From Comamonadaceae bacterium (GTDB lineage Bacteria; Pseudomonadota; Gammaproteobacteria; Burkholderiales; Burkholderiaceae_C), in the NCBI GenBank assembly GCA_947443645.1, contig CANEXF010000005.1:62001-126000 (forward strand): a stretch of DNA of 64,000 nucleotides, read 5' to 3'. Under the pieces are notes generated by a model. The model ran no database searches. It was not told the origin of the DNA and saw only the letters and a program-made list of their open reading frames with translations. Shown here piece after piece: positions 56,398 to 64,000 of the stretch. The translations under genes were made by a program, and so were the position numbers. Positions within the stretch are counted from its first letter, which is position 1; every line of letters starts with the position of its first letter.

Positions 56398-57420
56398 TCA
56401 GTCAGGCCGGATATTGAGCGCCTTAGCGATGGCACCAAAGCGTTTGCCATCGTCCTGATTGCTGCGCGCCAGATCGGCTGGCGTACCCGTCACCACCTCT
56501 GCGCCTAGCGCGGCTATGCGGTCACGGACCGGCTTGAGTTGCAAGGCTTTGTTGATCTCTTCATTGAGTCGAGCGATAACGTTGGCGGGTGTACCGGCTG
56601 GCGCGTAGATGCCATAAATGGTGCTGGCATCGAAATCCTTGAGTCCGGCTTCTTGCAGGGTCGGGACATCCGGAAACATGGACGACTTGCTGGCGTTCGC
56701 GATAGCCAGCAGCTTGAGTCGACCCGAGCGCACATGCTCGATGCTTGCGCCGGCGTCGAAGGTGTAGTCAAGTTGACCTGCCAGCAGGTCTTGCAGCGCT
56801 GGCGCTGTACCCTTGTAAGGCACATGCGTGGTGTTGACGCCAGCGTCACGCTTGAACATCTCGCCGGCCAGATGGGGCGACGAACCGTTGCCGGCCGAGC
56901 CGTAGGAATACTTGCCGGGACTGGCCTTGAGGTAACGGATAAATTCCTGGATATTGTTGGCGGGCACGCTGGGCTTTACAACCAGGAACAACAGTGCGCG
57001 AGCCGTGCCAGCAACTGGCATCAGATCCTTATTGGGATCAAAAGGTGTCTTTTCATAAACAGACGGAACAATGGCCATCAGGCTGCCTGGTGTGGCCAGC
57101 AGTGTGTAGCCGTCCGGGGCCGACTTGGCGACCAGATCGCCACCGATCAAGCCGCCGGCACCTGCCCGGTTGTCAATAAATATCTGCTGGCCAAGTGCTT
57201 CTTGGACAGGCACTGCAAGCGCACGTGCGATGGAATCCATGGCCGTACCGGGCGGCAGGTTGACCACCAGGCGAATGGGTTTAGTCGGCTGCCAGCGCAT
57301 GCTGACAGCCTGCGCCAGTGCACTGCCTGCGGACAGCACGGCACTGAAAGCCAGGCTGGCGAGGCCAAGACGGCCAAGCAGGCCGCGACGCTGTTGAATT
57401 GGGGTGGTGGTTCGCTTCAA
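56398..57420 (-). CDS. Bug/TctC family tripartite tricarboxylate transporter substrate-binding protein
   Basis: 340 residues. Signal peptide (about 1-37, ending SALAQA). The typical start is WQPTKPIRLVVNLPPGTAMDSIAR, followed by DNRAGAGGLIGGDLVAKSAPDGYTLL, HVPYKGTAPALQDLLAGQLDY and YGIYAPAGTPANVIARLN. No TctA/TctB membrane genes are near, as is common for these proteins in Burkholderiales. Likely binds the hydroxyacid metabolised by the next two genes. Confidence 0.95.
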   Translation of the reverse strand: MKRTTTPIQQRRGLLGRLGLASLAFSAVLSAGSALAQAVSMRWQPTKPIRLVVNLPPGTAMDSIARALAVPVQEALGQQIFIDNRAGAGGLIGGDLVAKSAPDGYTLLATPGSLMAIVPSVYEKTPFDPNKDLMPVAGTARALLFLVVKPSVPANNIQEFIRYLKASPGKYSYGSAGNGSSPHLAGEMFKRDAGVNTTHVPYKGTAPALQDLLAGQLDYTFDAGASIEHVRSGRLKLLAIANASKSSMFPDVPTLQEAGLKDFDASTIYGIYAPAGTPANVIARLNEEINKALQLKPVRDRIAALGAEVVTGTPADLARSNQDDGKRFGAIAKALNIRPD

Positions 57421-57444
57421 GTCAGTCTCCTCAGGTTGTTGTGA

Positions 57445-58209
57445 TCAATCGGCGTAACCGGGCAAATGCCGGTCCACCAGGCGGCGCAGGGCCTTCCAGT
57501 CAGGTATCAATGCAGTCTGCCGCTCCTGGGCCTCGAACTGGTCGCGCGTAAAACAGCACACCTTCGCGTCGATTTCAATTGGAGGCGTTGCAGCCGAGCA
57601 GGCGAGCAATTGCGCCTGGGCGCACAACAGCAGGTATTGCATGCGAGTGAAGGCGCCCTGTACGGTAGAAGATGCGACCGCCACGCCGTGATTGCGAAGG
57701 ATCAGGGTGTGGTGGTGCGGCGCCAGTGCTGCGGCAAGAAGGGCAGCCTCGTCCGGTCTCTCCTCAATGCCGTTGAAATGGAAATAGGAGATGCGATCAA
57801 AGAAGAAGGCGGCCTCCTGGTTAAGAAAGAGAAAGCCTTCCGGTCGCGCAGACAAAGCGATGCCAACAGGCGTGTGCAGGTGCAGCGTGACGTTGACATC
57901 AGGCCGTGTAGACAGGATGGCCGTGTGAATCGCAAAAGCCGCCGGATTGACATCGTCATCAAAAGATAACGCCCGCCCATTCAGGTCTATTTTGACCAGG
58001 CTGGAGGCCGTGACCTCGTCGAAGGTATGACCATGACGCTTGACCAGAAAGCACTCAGGCTGCCCTGGTACGCGGCAGGTGAAATGGTTGTAGATGGTGT
58101 CGTTCCAACCGAAATATGAGGCGGCGCGATAGGCGGCAGCCAGGTCGACGCGTGCAGCCCATTCGGCCGTGGTCAAGTCGTGGGCTGTCGGGATGTGTGA
58201 GGTAGTCAT
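57445..58209 (-). CDS. class II aldolase/adducin family protein
   Basis: 254 residues. WAARVDLAAAYRAASYFGWNDTIYNHFTCRVPG at the start, zinc ligands in LHLHTPVG (His-x-His near 105) and HTLILRNHGVAVAS (His near 170), and a substrate-binding Glu-type residue in the middle. It may cleave a hydroxy- or keto-acid or act as a decarboxylase. ATG 58209 overlaps the stop of the dehydrogenase gene (ATGA). Confidence 0.9.
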   Translation of the reverse strand: MTTSHIPTAHDLTTAEWAARVDLAAAYRAASYFGWNDTIYNHFTCRVPGQPECFLVKRHGHTFDEVTASSLVKIDLNGRALSFDDDVNPAAFAIHTAILSTRPDVNVTLHLHTPVGIALSARPEGFLFLNQEAAFFFDRISYFHFNGIEERPDEAALLAAALAPHHHTLILRNHGVAVASSTVQGAFTRMQYLLLCAQAQLLACSAATPPIEIDAKVCCFTRDQFEAQERQTALIPDWKALRRLVDRHLPGYAD

Positions 58210-59258
58210 GCTTGGCTTGTCTCCTGGTATGTGACGACTGGCTGGTCTTGCCAACGGTGAAGCCAGGCTTGGACAACCTGGGGGTTACGGATCATGGTTG
58301 GCAACTTCCCCTGCAGCAGGGCTTGCACATTGGCGATTGCTGCCGGGATGAGGGATTCATCTGCCTCGCGTGTGTGACCCACGCGGTGGGGCGTGAGGAT
58401 CAGGTTGGGACATTGCCACAGGGGCGAGTCCTTGCGCAGCGGCTCGACGGCAAACACATCGAGCGCGGCACCAGCCATGCGGCCGGTCTGCAGAGCTTCG
58501 GCAACAGCGAGTTCGTCCACGGTACTGCCCCGTGAGAGGTTCATGAAATAGGCAGAGGGCTTCATGCACGAAAGCTGCGCGCGCCCGACGATGGGCGGCG
58601 CGCCTGCTTCAGCGCCTGCCAGGACGCAGACCACATCGCTTGCGGCCATCAGTTCGTCGAGCTGCACGGACCGCGCATACGGCGGCAGGTCCGCTGGCGT
58701 GCCACGCCGGCTGTAAACGAGCAGTTGCACGCCCCAGCCTTGCAGCAGCGCCGCCGTCATGGCGGAGATGCGCCCCCAGCCCACCAGCCCGACGGTCTTT
58801 CCGACCAGTGATTGCGCCCTCAAAGGGTGGGGACGGGGCATATTCCGGCGCATGGCTTCGCGTGTGCCATCCAGGTCATGGACAAGGTGCAGCATCAGCA
58901 GCACCGCTGACTCCGCCATGCCTCGAAAGTTCTCCGATGTGCATGCATGCGCGACCAGCACGCTGCGTTGTGTGGCCGCTTCCAGGTCAATGCCCTCGGT
59001 TCCCGAAACACAAGACACCACACCGCGTAACTTCGGCGCGGCTTGCATGAAATCCGCGTTGATTGGCATGCTGCCATAGCCGACGACAACCTGTACATCT
59101 TGCAGCAAGGCAGCATTGCTCAGCAAGTCCTGGTGTGAGGCGAGCTGGCGATAACGATAGCCATGCGCTGCGAGCCAATCGCAGAGCCCGTTGAAGATGG
59201 GGTCAAGATGCGGCCAGGTGCTGCTGGCACAAACAGCTACGTCTATGGGATAAGGCAT
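58206..59258 (-). CDS. D-2-hydroxyacid dehydrogenase, NAD-binding
   Basis: 350 residues. The Rossmann motif is VGLVGWGRISAMTAALL near 160; catalytic residues are intact: Arg in NLSRGSTVDE near 240, Glu in DVFAVEPLRK near 270 and His in LTPHRVGHT near 295. It would oxidise a D-2-hydroxyacid or reduce a 2-keto acid. First gene of the operon with the aldolase and Bug protein; divergent from the LysR gene. Confidence 0.93.
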   Translation of the reverse strand: MPYPIDVAVCASSTWPHLDPIFNGLCDWLAAHGYRYRQLASHQDLLSNAALLQDVQVVVGYGSMPINADFMQAAPKLRGVVSCVSGTEGIDLEAATQRSVLVAHACTSENFRGMAESAVLLMLHLVHDLDGTREAMRRNMPRPHPLRAQSLVGKTVGLVGWGRISAMTAALLQGWGVQLLVYSRRGTPADLPPYARSVQLDELMAASDVVCVLAGAEAGAPPIVGRAQLSCMKPSAYFMNLSRGSTVDELAVAEALQTGRMAGAALDVFAVEPLRKDSPLWQCPNLILTPHRVGHTREADESLIPAAIANVQALLQGKLPTMIRNPQVVQAWLHRWQDQPVVTYQETSQA

Positions 59259-59287
59259 CAGGGGGTATCCAGAGCAGGCATATTCTG

Positions 59288-59306
59288 TGATTTGTTTTAC
59301 GAATCA
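59288..59306. promoter_or_regulatory. probable LysR operator, site 1
   Basis: TGATT-N9-AATCA inverted repeat (TGATTTGTTTTACGAATCA), 30 nt upstream of the dehydrogenase start. It matches the spacing of site 2 and contains the T-N11-A arrangement of LysR boxes. Confidence 0.65.
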
Positions 59307-59382
59307 GTTTGTGATGAAAAGGCAACTAGCGCTCAATCATCAGTCAAATCCTTTCGGTTGGGAAGCCTGATTGGCGTTTTCA

Positions 59383-59401
59383 TGATAGTCTTTTAGTATC
59401 A
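59383..59401. promoter_or_regulatory. probable LysR operator, site 2
   Basis: TGATA-N9-TATCA inverted repeat (TGATAGTCTTTTAGTATCA), 22 nt upstream of the LysR start. Same 19-bp length as site 1; the two centres are 95 bp apart, about nine helical turns, compatible with a looped tetramer. Confidence 0.7.
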
Positions 59402-59422
59402 CTTTTAGCAGCATCACTTATC

Positions 59423-60373
59423 ATGACTCTTCAACAGTTGCGTGACTTTCTGTATGTCGCTGACGTTGGCAGTTTTCGGGCTGCGGCGCGCCATCTGGGA
59501 GTTTCACAAGCGGGGCTGACGAACAGCATCAAGGCGCTGGAGACCTCGCTGGAAACCAGACTGTTTTTACGTACCGGACGCGGTGTGCAGCTCACACCAG
59601 CAGGTGAACGTCTGAGCCTGCGAGCACAGCTCATAGAAGCGGAATCGCAGCGCATTACCGCCGAACTCAAGCCGTTCAACCAAGACGATTCCGGCGAGGT
59701 CAGGATTGGTCTGTCGCAGACGGCAGCTTGCTTGCTGCTGACACCCGTGGTGCCGGATTTCCGCGCCCGCCACCCGTCTGCGCAGTTGCGTTTGTATGAA
59801 GGCTTGTACGAAAGGCTGGTCCCTTCGCTTTTACGCGGACAGCTGGACTTTGCCATCCTGTCGGTTTTTGGTACCGAAATCAGCAAGGAACTCACAGTCC
59901 GGCGACTGCTGCAGACCTCCATGGTCATCGTGGCGCGCCGCCACCATCCCAAGGCGCAGTCCCGGCGGCTGGCCGAACTGGAAGACCAGGCGTGGGTGTT
60001 CTCAGGCCCCGTCGGCGCGCCCGGAGCGACCGTCATGCGGCTGTTCGCCAATGCCGGACTGACACCGCCCAAGGCGGCGATCACATGTGAGACGCTGACA
60101 CAGGTGTCGGCTCTGCTGCTGTCCACCGACTATCTTGCTCTGCTGCCTCGCCTGGTGCTGGAGCATGGTCTTTTGCCGAATGAACTGGTTGAAATCAAGT
60201 TCTCAGATGCACTACTGCAATACGACTTGTGCCTGGTCCATCGCAGCACCGTGCCGCTGACGCCGCTAGCGGCGACGCTGGCCCGCATGTTGACTGCGTC
60301 CTTGACAAGCCTGCGAATCAAAAAACCTGATGGCACGCCAGAGCAGCCAACCAAGGCCAAAGCAGGCCAATAA
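59423..60373 (+). CDS. LysR family transcriptional regulator
   Basis: 316 residues. The winged helix-turn-helix is at the N-terminus (MTLQQLRDFLYVADVGSFR, AARHLGVSQAGLTNSIKALE, LFLRTGRGVQLTPAGERL). The effector-binding domain starts near 95 (EVRIGLSQTAACLLLTPVV). The C-terminus has a basic, lysine-rich tail. It is divergent from the dehydrogenase-aldolase-Bug operon, with two matching operators between, so it very probably controls that operon and itself. Confidence 0.95.
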   Translation: MTLQQLRDFLYVADVGSFRAAARHLGVSQAGLTNSIKALETSLETRLFLRTGRGVQLTPAGERLSLRAQLIEAESQRITAELKPFNQDDSGEVRIGLSQTAACLLLTPVVPDFRARHPSAQLRLYEGLYERLVPSLLRGQLDFAILSVFGTEISKELTVRRLLQTSMVIVARRHHPKAQSRRLAELEDQAWVFSGPVGAPGATVMRLFANAGLTPPKAAITCETLTQVSALLLSTDYLALLPRLVLEHGLLPNELVEIKFSDALLQYDLCLVHRSTVPLTPLAATLARMLTASLTSLRIKKPDGTPEQPTKAKAGQ

Positions 60374-60486
60374 AGCACCATTTTCCGCCGGGCTTTATCG
60401 CCCCGTCCATACTGACCCGATGGGCCAACAGCCCATGCAGTTTGCCAATGGGTACTGGATAATCGATTGAATACTGGATACGCAAC

Positions 60487-61263
60487 ATGCTTTTTCTCCT
60501 CTCGCCCGCCAAGTCACTTGACTACGACACACCGCCCCACCTTGCCAAGCACACACAGCCGCTGTTCACACGCCAGTCGGCCGCGCTGATTGAGGTACTC
60601 AAAGCCAAGACACCACAGCAAATCAGCACCTTGATGAAGCTGTCGGATACCCTGTCGGGGCTCAATGTGGCGCGCTACCAGGTCTGGTCCAGCAAGTTCA
60701 GCGACAAAAATTCCAAGCAGGCCGTGCTGGCTTTTAACGGCGATGTCTACGAAGGGCTGGATGCCAAAACCCTGTCCGAGCCGCAGCTTGCCTGGGCGCA
60801 AGACCATTTGTGCATTCTGAGCGGCCTGTACGGCGTGCTCAGGCCGCTCGACTGGATGCAGCCCTACCGTCTGGAAATGGGCACGGCGCTGGTCACAGAA
60901 CAGGGCAAAAACCTGTACCAATTTTGGGGCTCCCAAATTGCCGACTACCTCAACCAGCGCGCGGCAGCTGACATCTCGCCGGTCGTCGTCAACCTGGCCA
61001 GCGAAGAGTATTTCAAAGCGGTGGACCTCAAGGCACTCAAGGCCCGCGTGGTGTGCTGCGTATTTGAAGACTTCAAGGGCGGCAAGTACAAGATCATCAG
61101 CTTTCATGCCAAGCGCGCTCGCGGCCTGATGGTGCGCCACGCCATTGAAAACAAGCTGACCAGCGTCAAAAAGCTCGAAGGTTTTAACGCAGAAGGCTAT
61201 GCGTTTGATGCCGCGGCATCGGCGCCTGACCGTCTGGTATTCCGGCGCAAGCAGGGTCTGTGA
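60487..61263 (+). CDS. yaaA: peroxide stress protein YaaA
   Basis: 258 residues. MLFLLSPAKSLDYDTPP at the start, FNGDVYEGLDAKTLS, HLCILSGLYGVLRPLDWMQPYRLEMGT in the middle and FKGGKYKIISFHAKRARGLM near the end match YaaA (DUF328). It protects DNA and proteins during peroxide stress by limiting free iron. Full length. Confidence 0.97.
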   Translation: MLFLLSPAKSLDYDTPPHLAKHTQPLFTRQSAALIEVLKAKTPQQISTLMKLSDTLSGLNVARYQVWSSKFSDKNSKQAVLAFNGDVYEGLDAKTLSEPQLAWAQDHLCILSGLYGVLRPLDWMQPYRLEMGTALVTEQGKNLYQFWGSQIADYLNQRAAADISPVVVNLASEEYFKAVDLKALKARVVCCVFEDFKGGKYKIISFHAKRARGLMVRHAIENKLTSVKKLEGFNAEGYAFDAAASAPDRLVFRRKQGL

Positions 61264-61319
61264 CTGCCGGCCGGCTTGGCGTGTGAATCACCAAGGCGCG
61301 GGCTTAAAGAGCAATCGGC

Positions 61320-61544
61320 CTATGGCTTGGGCGAGCGGTCAATCTGCTGCAACTGCCGTTTGCGCTTGCTCTTGTTTTTTGACTCGGGCTCGGGCGGCGC
61401 ATCACGCAAAGCCTGCTGCTCTCGCTGACGTAACTGGTCTTTTTTGGTTGCGCGTTTCTTGTCGAGAAAATACTTGATCAACCGGCCAACACCAAAGCTG
61501 AGGGACGCGCTGACAAGCAGAAAAATGATGCTCGAAGTTTCCAT
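61320..61544 (-). CDS. small predicted membrane protein
   Basis: 74 residues: one N-terminal membrane segment (IIFLLVSASLSFGVGRLI) followed by a highly basic cytoplasmic tail (DKKRATKKDQLRQREQQ, KNKSKRKRQLQQ). I recall similar short proteins in Comamonadaceae but know no family name. It lies 28 nt downstream of hemW on the same strand. Confidence 0.65.
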   Translation of the reverse strand: METSSIIFLLVSASLSFGVGRLIKYFLDKKRATKKDQLRQREQQALRDAPPEPESKNKSKRKRQLQQIDRSPKP

Positions 61545-61572
61545 GTGGATTTTGGGTGCGTGTCGCCAGCGC

Positions 61573-62751
61573 CTAGAGAAACAGCGCCTGCAGGTCGTTT
61601 AAGAAATCAAAGCCGCGCTCAGTTGGCTTGGCTCGGACAAAGTCACGCGCTATCAAACCCTTGCGCTCGGCCTCTTCAAGCCCTTGCGCAATGGCCGTGA
61701 AAGGCAGGCCGGTCTTGTCGGAAAAATCCTGCAGTTTGAAACCTTCTTTCAAACGCAAGGCGTTGAGCATGAACTCAAACGGCAGATCGGCCCGGCTGAC
61801 TTCGGTTTCCTGTGTGACGGCATCGCCCAGCAAGGCTTTTTCCATATAGAGCTTGGGCTCGCGGTAACGCACTTGACGCACCACGCGATGGGCAAAACTG
61901 AGCTTGCTGTGTGCGCCCGCACCTATGCCCAGGTAATCACCAAACTGCCAGTAATTGAGGTTGTGAAAGCAGCGGTGCCCAGGCTTGGCGTAGGCAGACA
62001 CTTCATAGCGCTGCAAACCCGCGCCTTCGGTGAGCTCGGTGAGCTTGTCAAGCATGGCGTAGGCCATGTCTTCCTCGGGAACAACAGGCGGGAATTTGGC
62101 GAAATAGGTATTTGGCTCAATCGTCAGGTGGTAAATCGAAATGTGCGGCGGCGACAGCGACAAGGCCTGGCGCATGTCCTGCTCCAAATTTTCGAGCGTC
62201 TGGCCTGGCAGCGCATACATGATGTCAAGGTTAAAGGTGTCAAAGGCCTGTGCGGCCTCTTCAACCGCAGCGATGGCCTGGGCACGGTCATGGACTCGAC
62301 CCAGGGCCTTTAGATGGCGGTCGTCAAAACTCTGCACGCCTATCGAAAGCCGCGTCACACCGGCACTGCGAAAGGCCTTGAACCGGTCTTTTTCAAAGGT
62401 GCCGGGATTGGCTTCCAGTGTGATCTCGCAATCGGGCGTCAATTTGAGCCGGGCGCGGATATCGGCCAACAGCCGGTCAATCGCCTGCGGTGAAAAAAGA
62501 CTGGGTGTGCCGCCACCAATGAAGATGCTGTGCACCGTGCGGCCCCAGATCAAGGGCAGCGAAGCCTCCAGATCAGCCACCAGCGCGTCGATGTAGCGCT
62601 GCTCGGGCATGTCGGCCGAGACTTCATGGGAGTTGAAGTCGCAGTACGGGCATTTTTTGATGCACCAGGGCAAATGCACATAGAGCGACAAGGGCGGCAG
62701 GCTGCTCAGTTGCAGCGTACCGCTGCGCATGTAGTGCTGAATGTCCTGCAT
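61573..62751 (-). CDS. hemW: radical SAM heme chaperone HemW
   Basis: 392 residues. The radical SAM cluster motif CIKKCPYCDF (CxxxCxxC) is near residue 33, GGGTPSLFSPQAI near 75 and RLSIGVQSFDD near 135; the C-terminal HemN-like domain follows. The protein is related to coproporphyrinogen oxidase HemN but binds and transfers heme. ATG 62751 shares one base with the rdgB stop (TGATG); an in-frame TTG at 62760 is less likely. Confidence 0.95.
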   Translation of the reverse strand: MQDIQHYMRSGTLQLSSLPPLSLYVHLPWCIKKCPYCDFNSHEVSADMPEQRYIDALVADLEASLPLIWGRTVHSIFIGGGTPSLFSPQAIDRLLADIRARLKLTPDCEITLEANPGTFEKDRFKAFRSAGVTRLSIGVQSFDDRHLKALGRVHDRAQAIAAVEEAAQAFDTFNLDIMYALPGQTLENLEQDMRQALSLSPPHISIYHLTIEPNTYFAKFPPVVPEEDMAYAMLDKLTELTEGAGLQRYEVSAYAKPGHRCFHNLNYWQFGDYLGIGAGAHSKLSFAHRVVRQVRYREPKLYMEKALLGDAVTQETEVSRADLPFEFMLNALRLKEGFKLQDFSDKTGLPFTAIAQGLEEAERKGLIARDFVRAKPTERGFDFLNDLQALFL

Positions 62752-63350
62752 CAGAGCCAACGCTCCTGCATCAGCGCGACCATCTGGCGCGCGGCTTGAC
62801 CGCGATGGCTGTTGGCATTTTTAACCTCCACCGGCAGTTGCGCAAAGGTCTTGCCAAACGCCGGTATGTACATCACCGGATCAAAGCCAAAGCCATTGCT
62901 GCCAACGGGTTCGCGGGTGATTTCGCCAGACACGCGGCCGCAGGCAATCAGCGGCTCGGGGTCATCGGCAGAACGCACCGCGACCAGGGTGCTGACCAGC
63001 GCGGCTCGGCGGTTATCCAGATTGGCCATCTGCTCAAGCAAGGCCTTGACGTTGTTGTCGTCACCCTTGGCATAGCCAAACTGGGTGGCATAGAACGCCG
63101 TGTCCACACCAGGCAAGCCACCGAAGGCGTCTACGCACAGACCGGCATCGTCAGCCAGCGCAGGCAAGCCACTCAGACGCGACGCATGGCGGGCTTTGGC
63201 CAGCGCGTTTTCGACAAAGGTGCGAAACGGCTCCTCGGCCTCCGGAATGCCCAACTCAGACTGGCGCAGCAGTTGCACGCCCAGCGGCGCCAGCATGGCT
63301 TGCAGCTCGGCGAGCTTGCCTTGATTGTTCGATGCCAATACGATTTTCAT
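62751..63350 (-). CDS. rdgB: XTP/dITP diphosphatase RdgB
   Basis: 199-residue Ham1-type pyrophosphatase that removes deaminated purine nucleotides (XTP, dITP) from the pool. ASNNQGKLAELQ near the N-terminus, ADDAGLCVDAFGG near 66 and GSNGFGFDPVMY near 150 are the key motifs. In the operon rph-rdgB-hemW with 1-nt overlap into hemW. Confidence 0.97.
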   Translation of the reverse strand: MKIVLASNNQGKLAELQAMLAPLGVQLLRQSELGIPEAEEPFRTFVENALAKARHASRLSGLPALADDAGLCVDAFGGLPGVDTAFYATQFGYAKGDDNNVKALLEQMANLDNRRAALVSTLVAVRSADDPEPLIACGRVSGEITREPVGSNGFGFDPVMYIPAFGKTFAQLPVEVKNANSHRGQAARQMVALMQERWL

Positions 63351-63360
63351 GATGGAAAAT

Positions 63361-63408
63361 GCTTTTAGCGCCCTGAATACGGGCGCAAGCAGCTATTATT
63401 TTGAGAGC
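63361..63408 (-). repeat. short interspersed repeat, copy 5 (best formed)
   Basis: Minus strand ATAATAGCTGCTTGCGCCCG then TATTCAGGGCGCTAAAAGC. The GCGCCC...GGGCGC arms form an inverted repeat. It overlaps the end of rph, contributing its stop codon, and fills the gap to rdgB. Confidence 0.75.
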
Positions 63409-64000
63409 GACTGCTGCTGCAGCAAGACCAGTTCCTTGATGCCTTTTTCGGCCAGAACCAGCAGCAAATCCATTTCCTGGCGCGAAAAAGCGGCGCCCTC
63501 TGCCGTACCCTGCACTTCGACAAAGTTGCCGGCGCCCGTCATGACAACGTTCATGTCGGTGCCTGCAGCCGAGTCCTCTATGTATTCAAGGTCCAGCAGT
63601 GGCGTGCCCTGAACGATACCGACCGAGATCGCGGCGACATGGTCAAGAATCGGAGATTCGGTGAGCTTGCCCTCGGCCAACAGCCGGTTAACCGCATCCT
63701 GGGCCGCGATGAACGCGCCGGTAATGCTGGCCGTTCGGGTACCGCCGTCAGCCTGAAGCACGTCGCAATCGAGGTAAATCGTGCGTTCACCGAGCTTTTT
63801 CAGGTCAAACACCGAGCGCATGGAGCGGCCAATCAGGCGCTGGATCTCCTGGGTACGCCCGCTTTGCTTGCCGCGCGCAGCTTCCCGGTCGCTGCGTGTG
63901 TGCGTGGCGCGTGGCAGCATGCCGTATTCAGCCGTTACCCAGCCTTCGCCACTGCCTTTTTTGTGGCCCGGAACCTTCTCTTCGACAGAAGCCGTGCAAA
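63396..64000 (-). CDS. rph: ribonuclease PH (5' end outside window)
   Basis: About 201 codons of the 3' part are in the window, out of roughly 240. Visible motifs: [76 protein letters not shown] (cited by IGRSMRSV and [16 protein letters not shown]) and [16 protein letters not shown]. The enzyme trims tRNA 3' ends phosphorolytically. The frame continues past the apparent internal ATG at 63920 to the window edge, so that is not the start. It is the first visible gene of the rph-rdgB-hemW operon. Confidence 0.96.
   Translation of the reverse strand, partial: CTASVEEKVPGHKKGSGEGWVTAEYGMLPRATHTRSDREAARGKQSGRTQEIQRLIGRSMRSVFDLKKLGERTIYLDCDVLQADGGTRTASITGAFIAAQDAVNRLLAEGKLTESPILDHVAAISVGIVQGTPLLDLEYIEDSAAGTDMNVVMTGAGNFVEVQGTAEGAAFSRQEMDLLLVLAEKGIKELVLLQQQSLSK

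Overview
The window looks like chromosomal DNA of a Burkholderiales bacterium, most likely a Comamonadaceae member of the Polaromonas/Rhodoferax/Acidovorax type. The reasons are the GC-rich coding style, a Bug-type (TctC) binding protein, a second IF-1 with an extended tail, an MdtABC-type pump ending in a NodT-type lipoprotein, and two kinds of short interspersed repeat that I associate with this family. No phage, plasmid, IS element or CRISPR array is visible. The two window edges cut urtA (left) and rph (right).

Layout. 1-7.3 kb: urea-binding protein urtA, a zinc alcohol dehydrogenase, an EF-hand protein, a nuclease-helicase fusion, a stand-alone receiver and a secreted FKBP isomerase. 7.4-16.9 kb: a four-gene tripartite efflux operon (membrane fusion protein, two RND pumps, outer-membrane lipoprotein). 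17.1-19.8 kb: creA, dctA, infA and a small conserved protein. 20.1-24.8 kb: a two-gene signalling operon whose sensor is an NCS1 nucleobase-type transporter fused to a cysteine-rich segment, a histidine kinase and a receiver. Its partner is a LuxR-type response regulator. 24.9-30.0 kb: urease operon ureA-ureJ-ureB-ureC-ureE-ureF-ureG, divergent from the sensor and preceded by a textbook sigma-54 promoter. 30.06 kb: tRNA-Ser(TGA). 30.2-38.3 kb: a high-affinity amino-acid/amide-type ABC transporter operon with an M20 hydrolase and an amidase, also preceded by a strong sigma-54 promoter, with an XRE-cupin regulator upstream. 38.5-46.5 kb: SRPBCC protein, glycine-rich RNA-binding protein, a lower-GC pair (ATP-grasp plus SerC-like aminotransferase), cysM, Nudix hydrolase, tusA, galU and a degenerate 2-hydroxyacid dehydrogenase. 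46.6-53.6 kb: valS, a DegP-like protein lacking the catalytic histidine, and a flavin monooxygenase/DUF2783/VOC operon. 53.9-56.3 kb: rubrerythrin, Fe-S protein and DUF3501. 56.4-60.4 kb: a small hydroxyacid catabolic operon with a divergent LysR regulator. 60.5-64 kb: yaaA, a small membrane protein, hemW, rdgB and rph.

How it fits together. The central theme is nitrogen scavenging. Urea uptake (urtA), urea hydrolysis (urease) and uptake plus hydrolysis of an unidentified amide compound lie close together. Two of these units carry GG-N10-GC sigma-54 promoters, which implies NtrC-type control. The transporter-kinase next to urease is the best candidate for an under-described system: by analogy with CbrA-type transporter-kinases, it could sense transport of a purine, hydantoin or other NCS1 substrate whose breakdown yields urea. 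A second theme is short repeats inserted in frame into protein-coding genes, in the RND pump and in the linker of the transporter-kinase. Both are read in the same frame and both give an SLPxEGA peptide.
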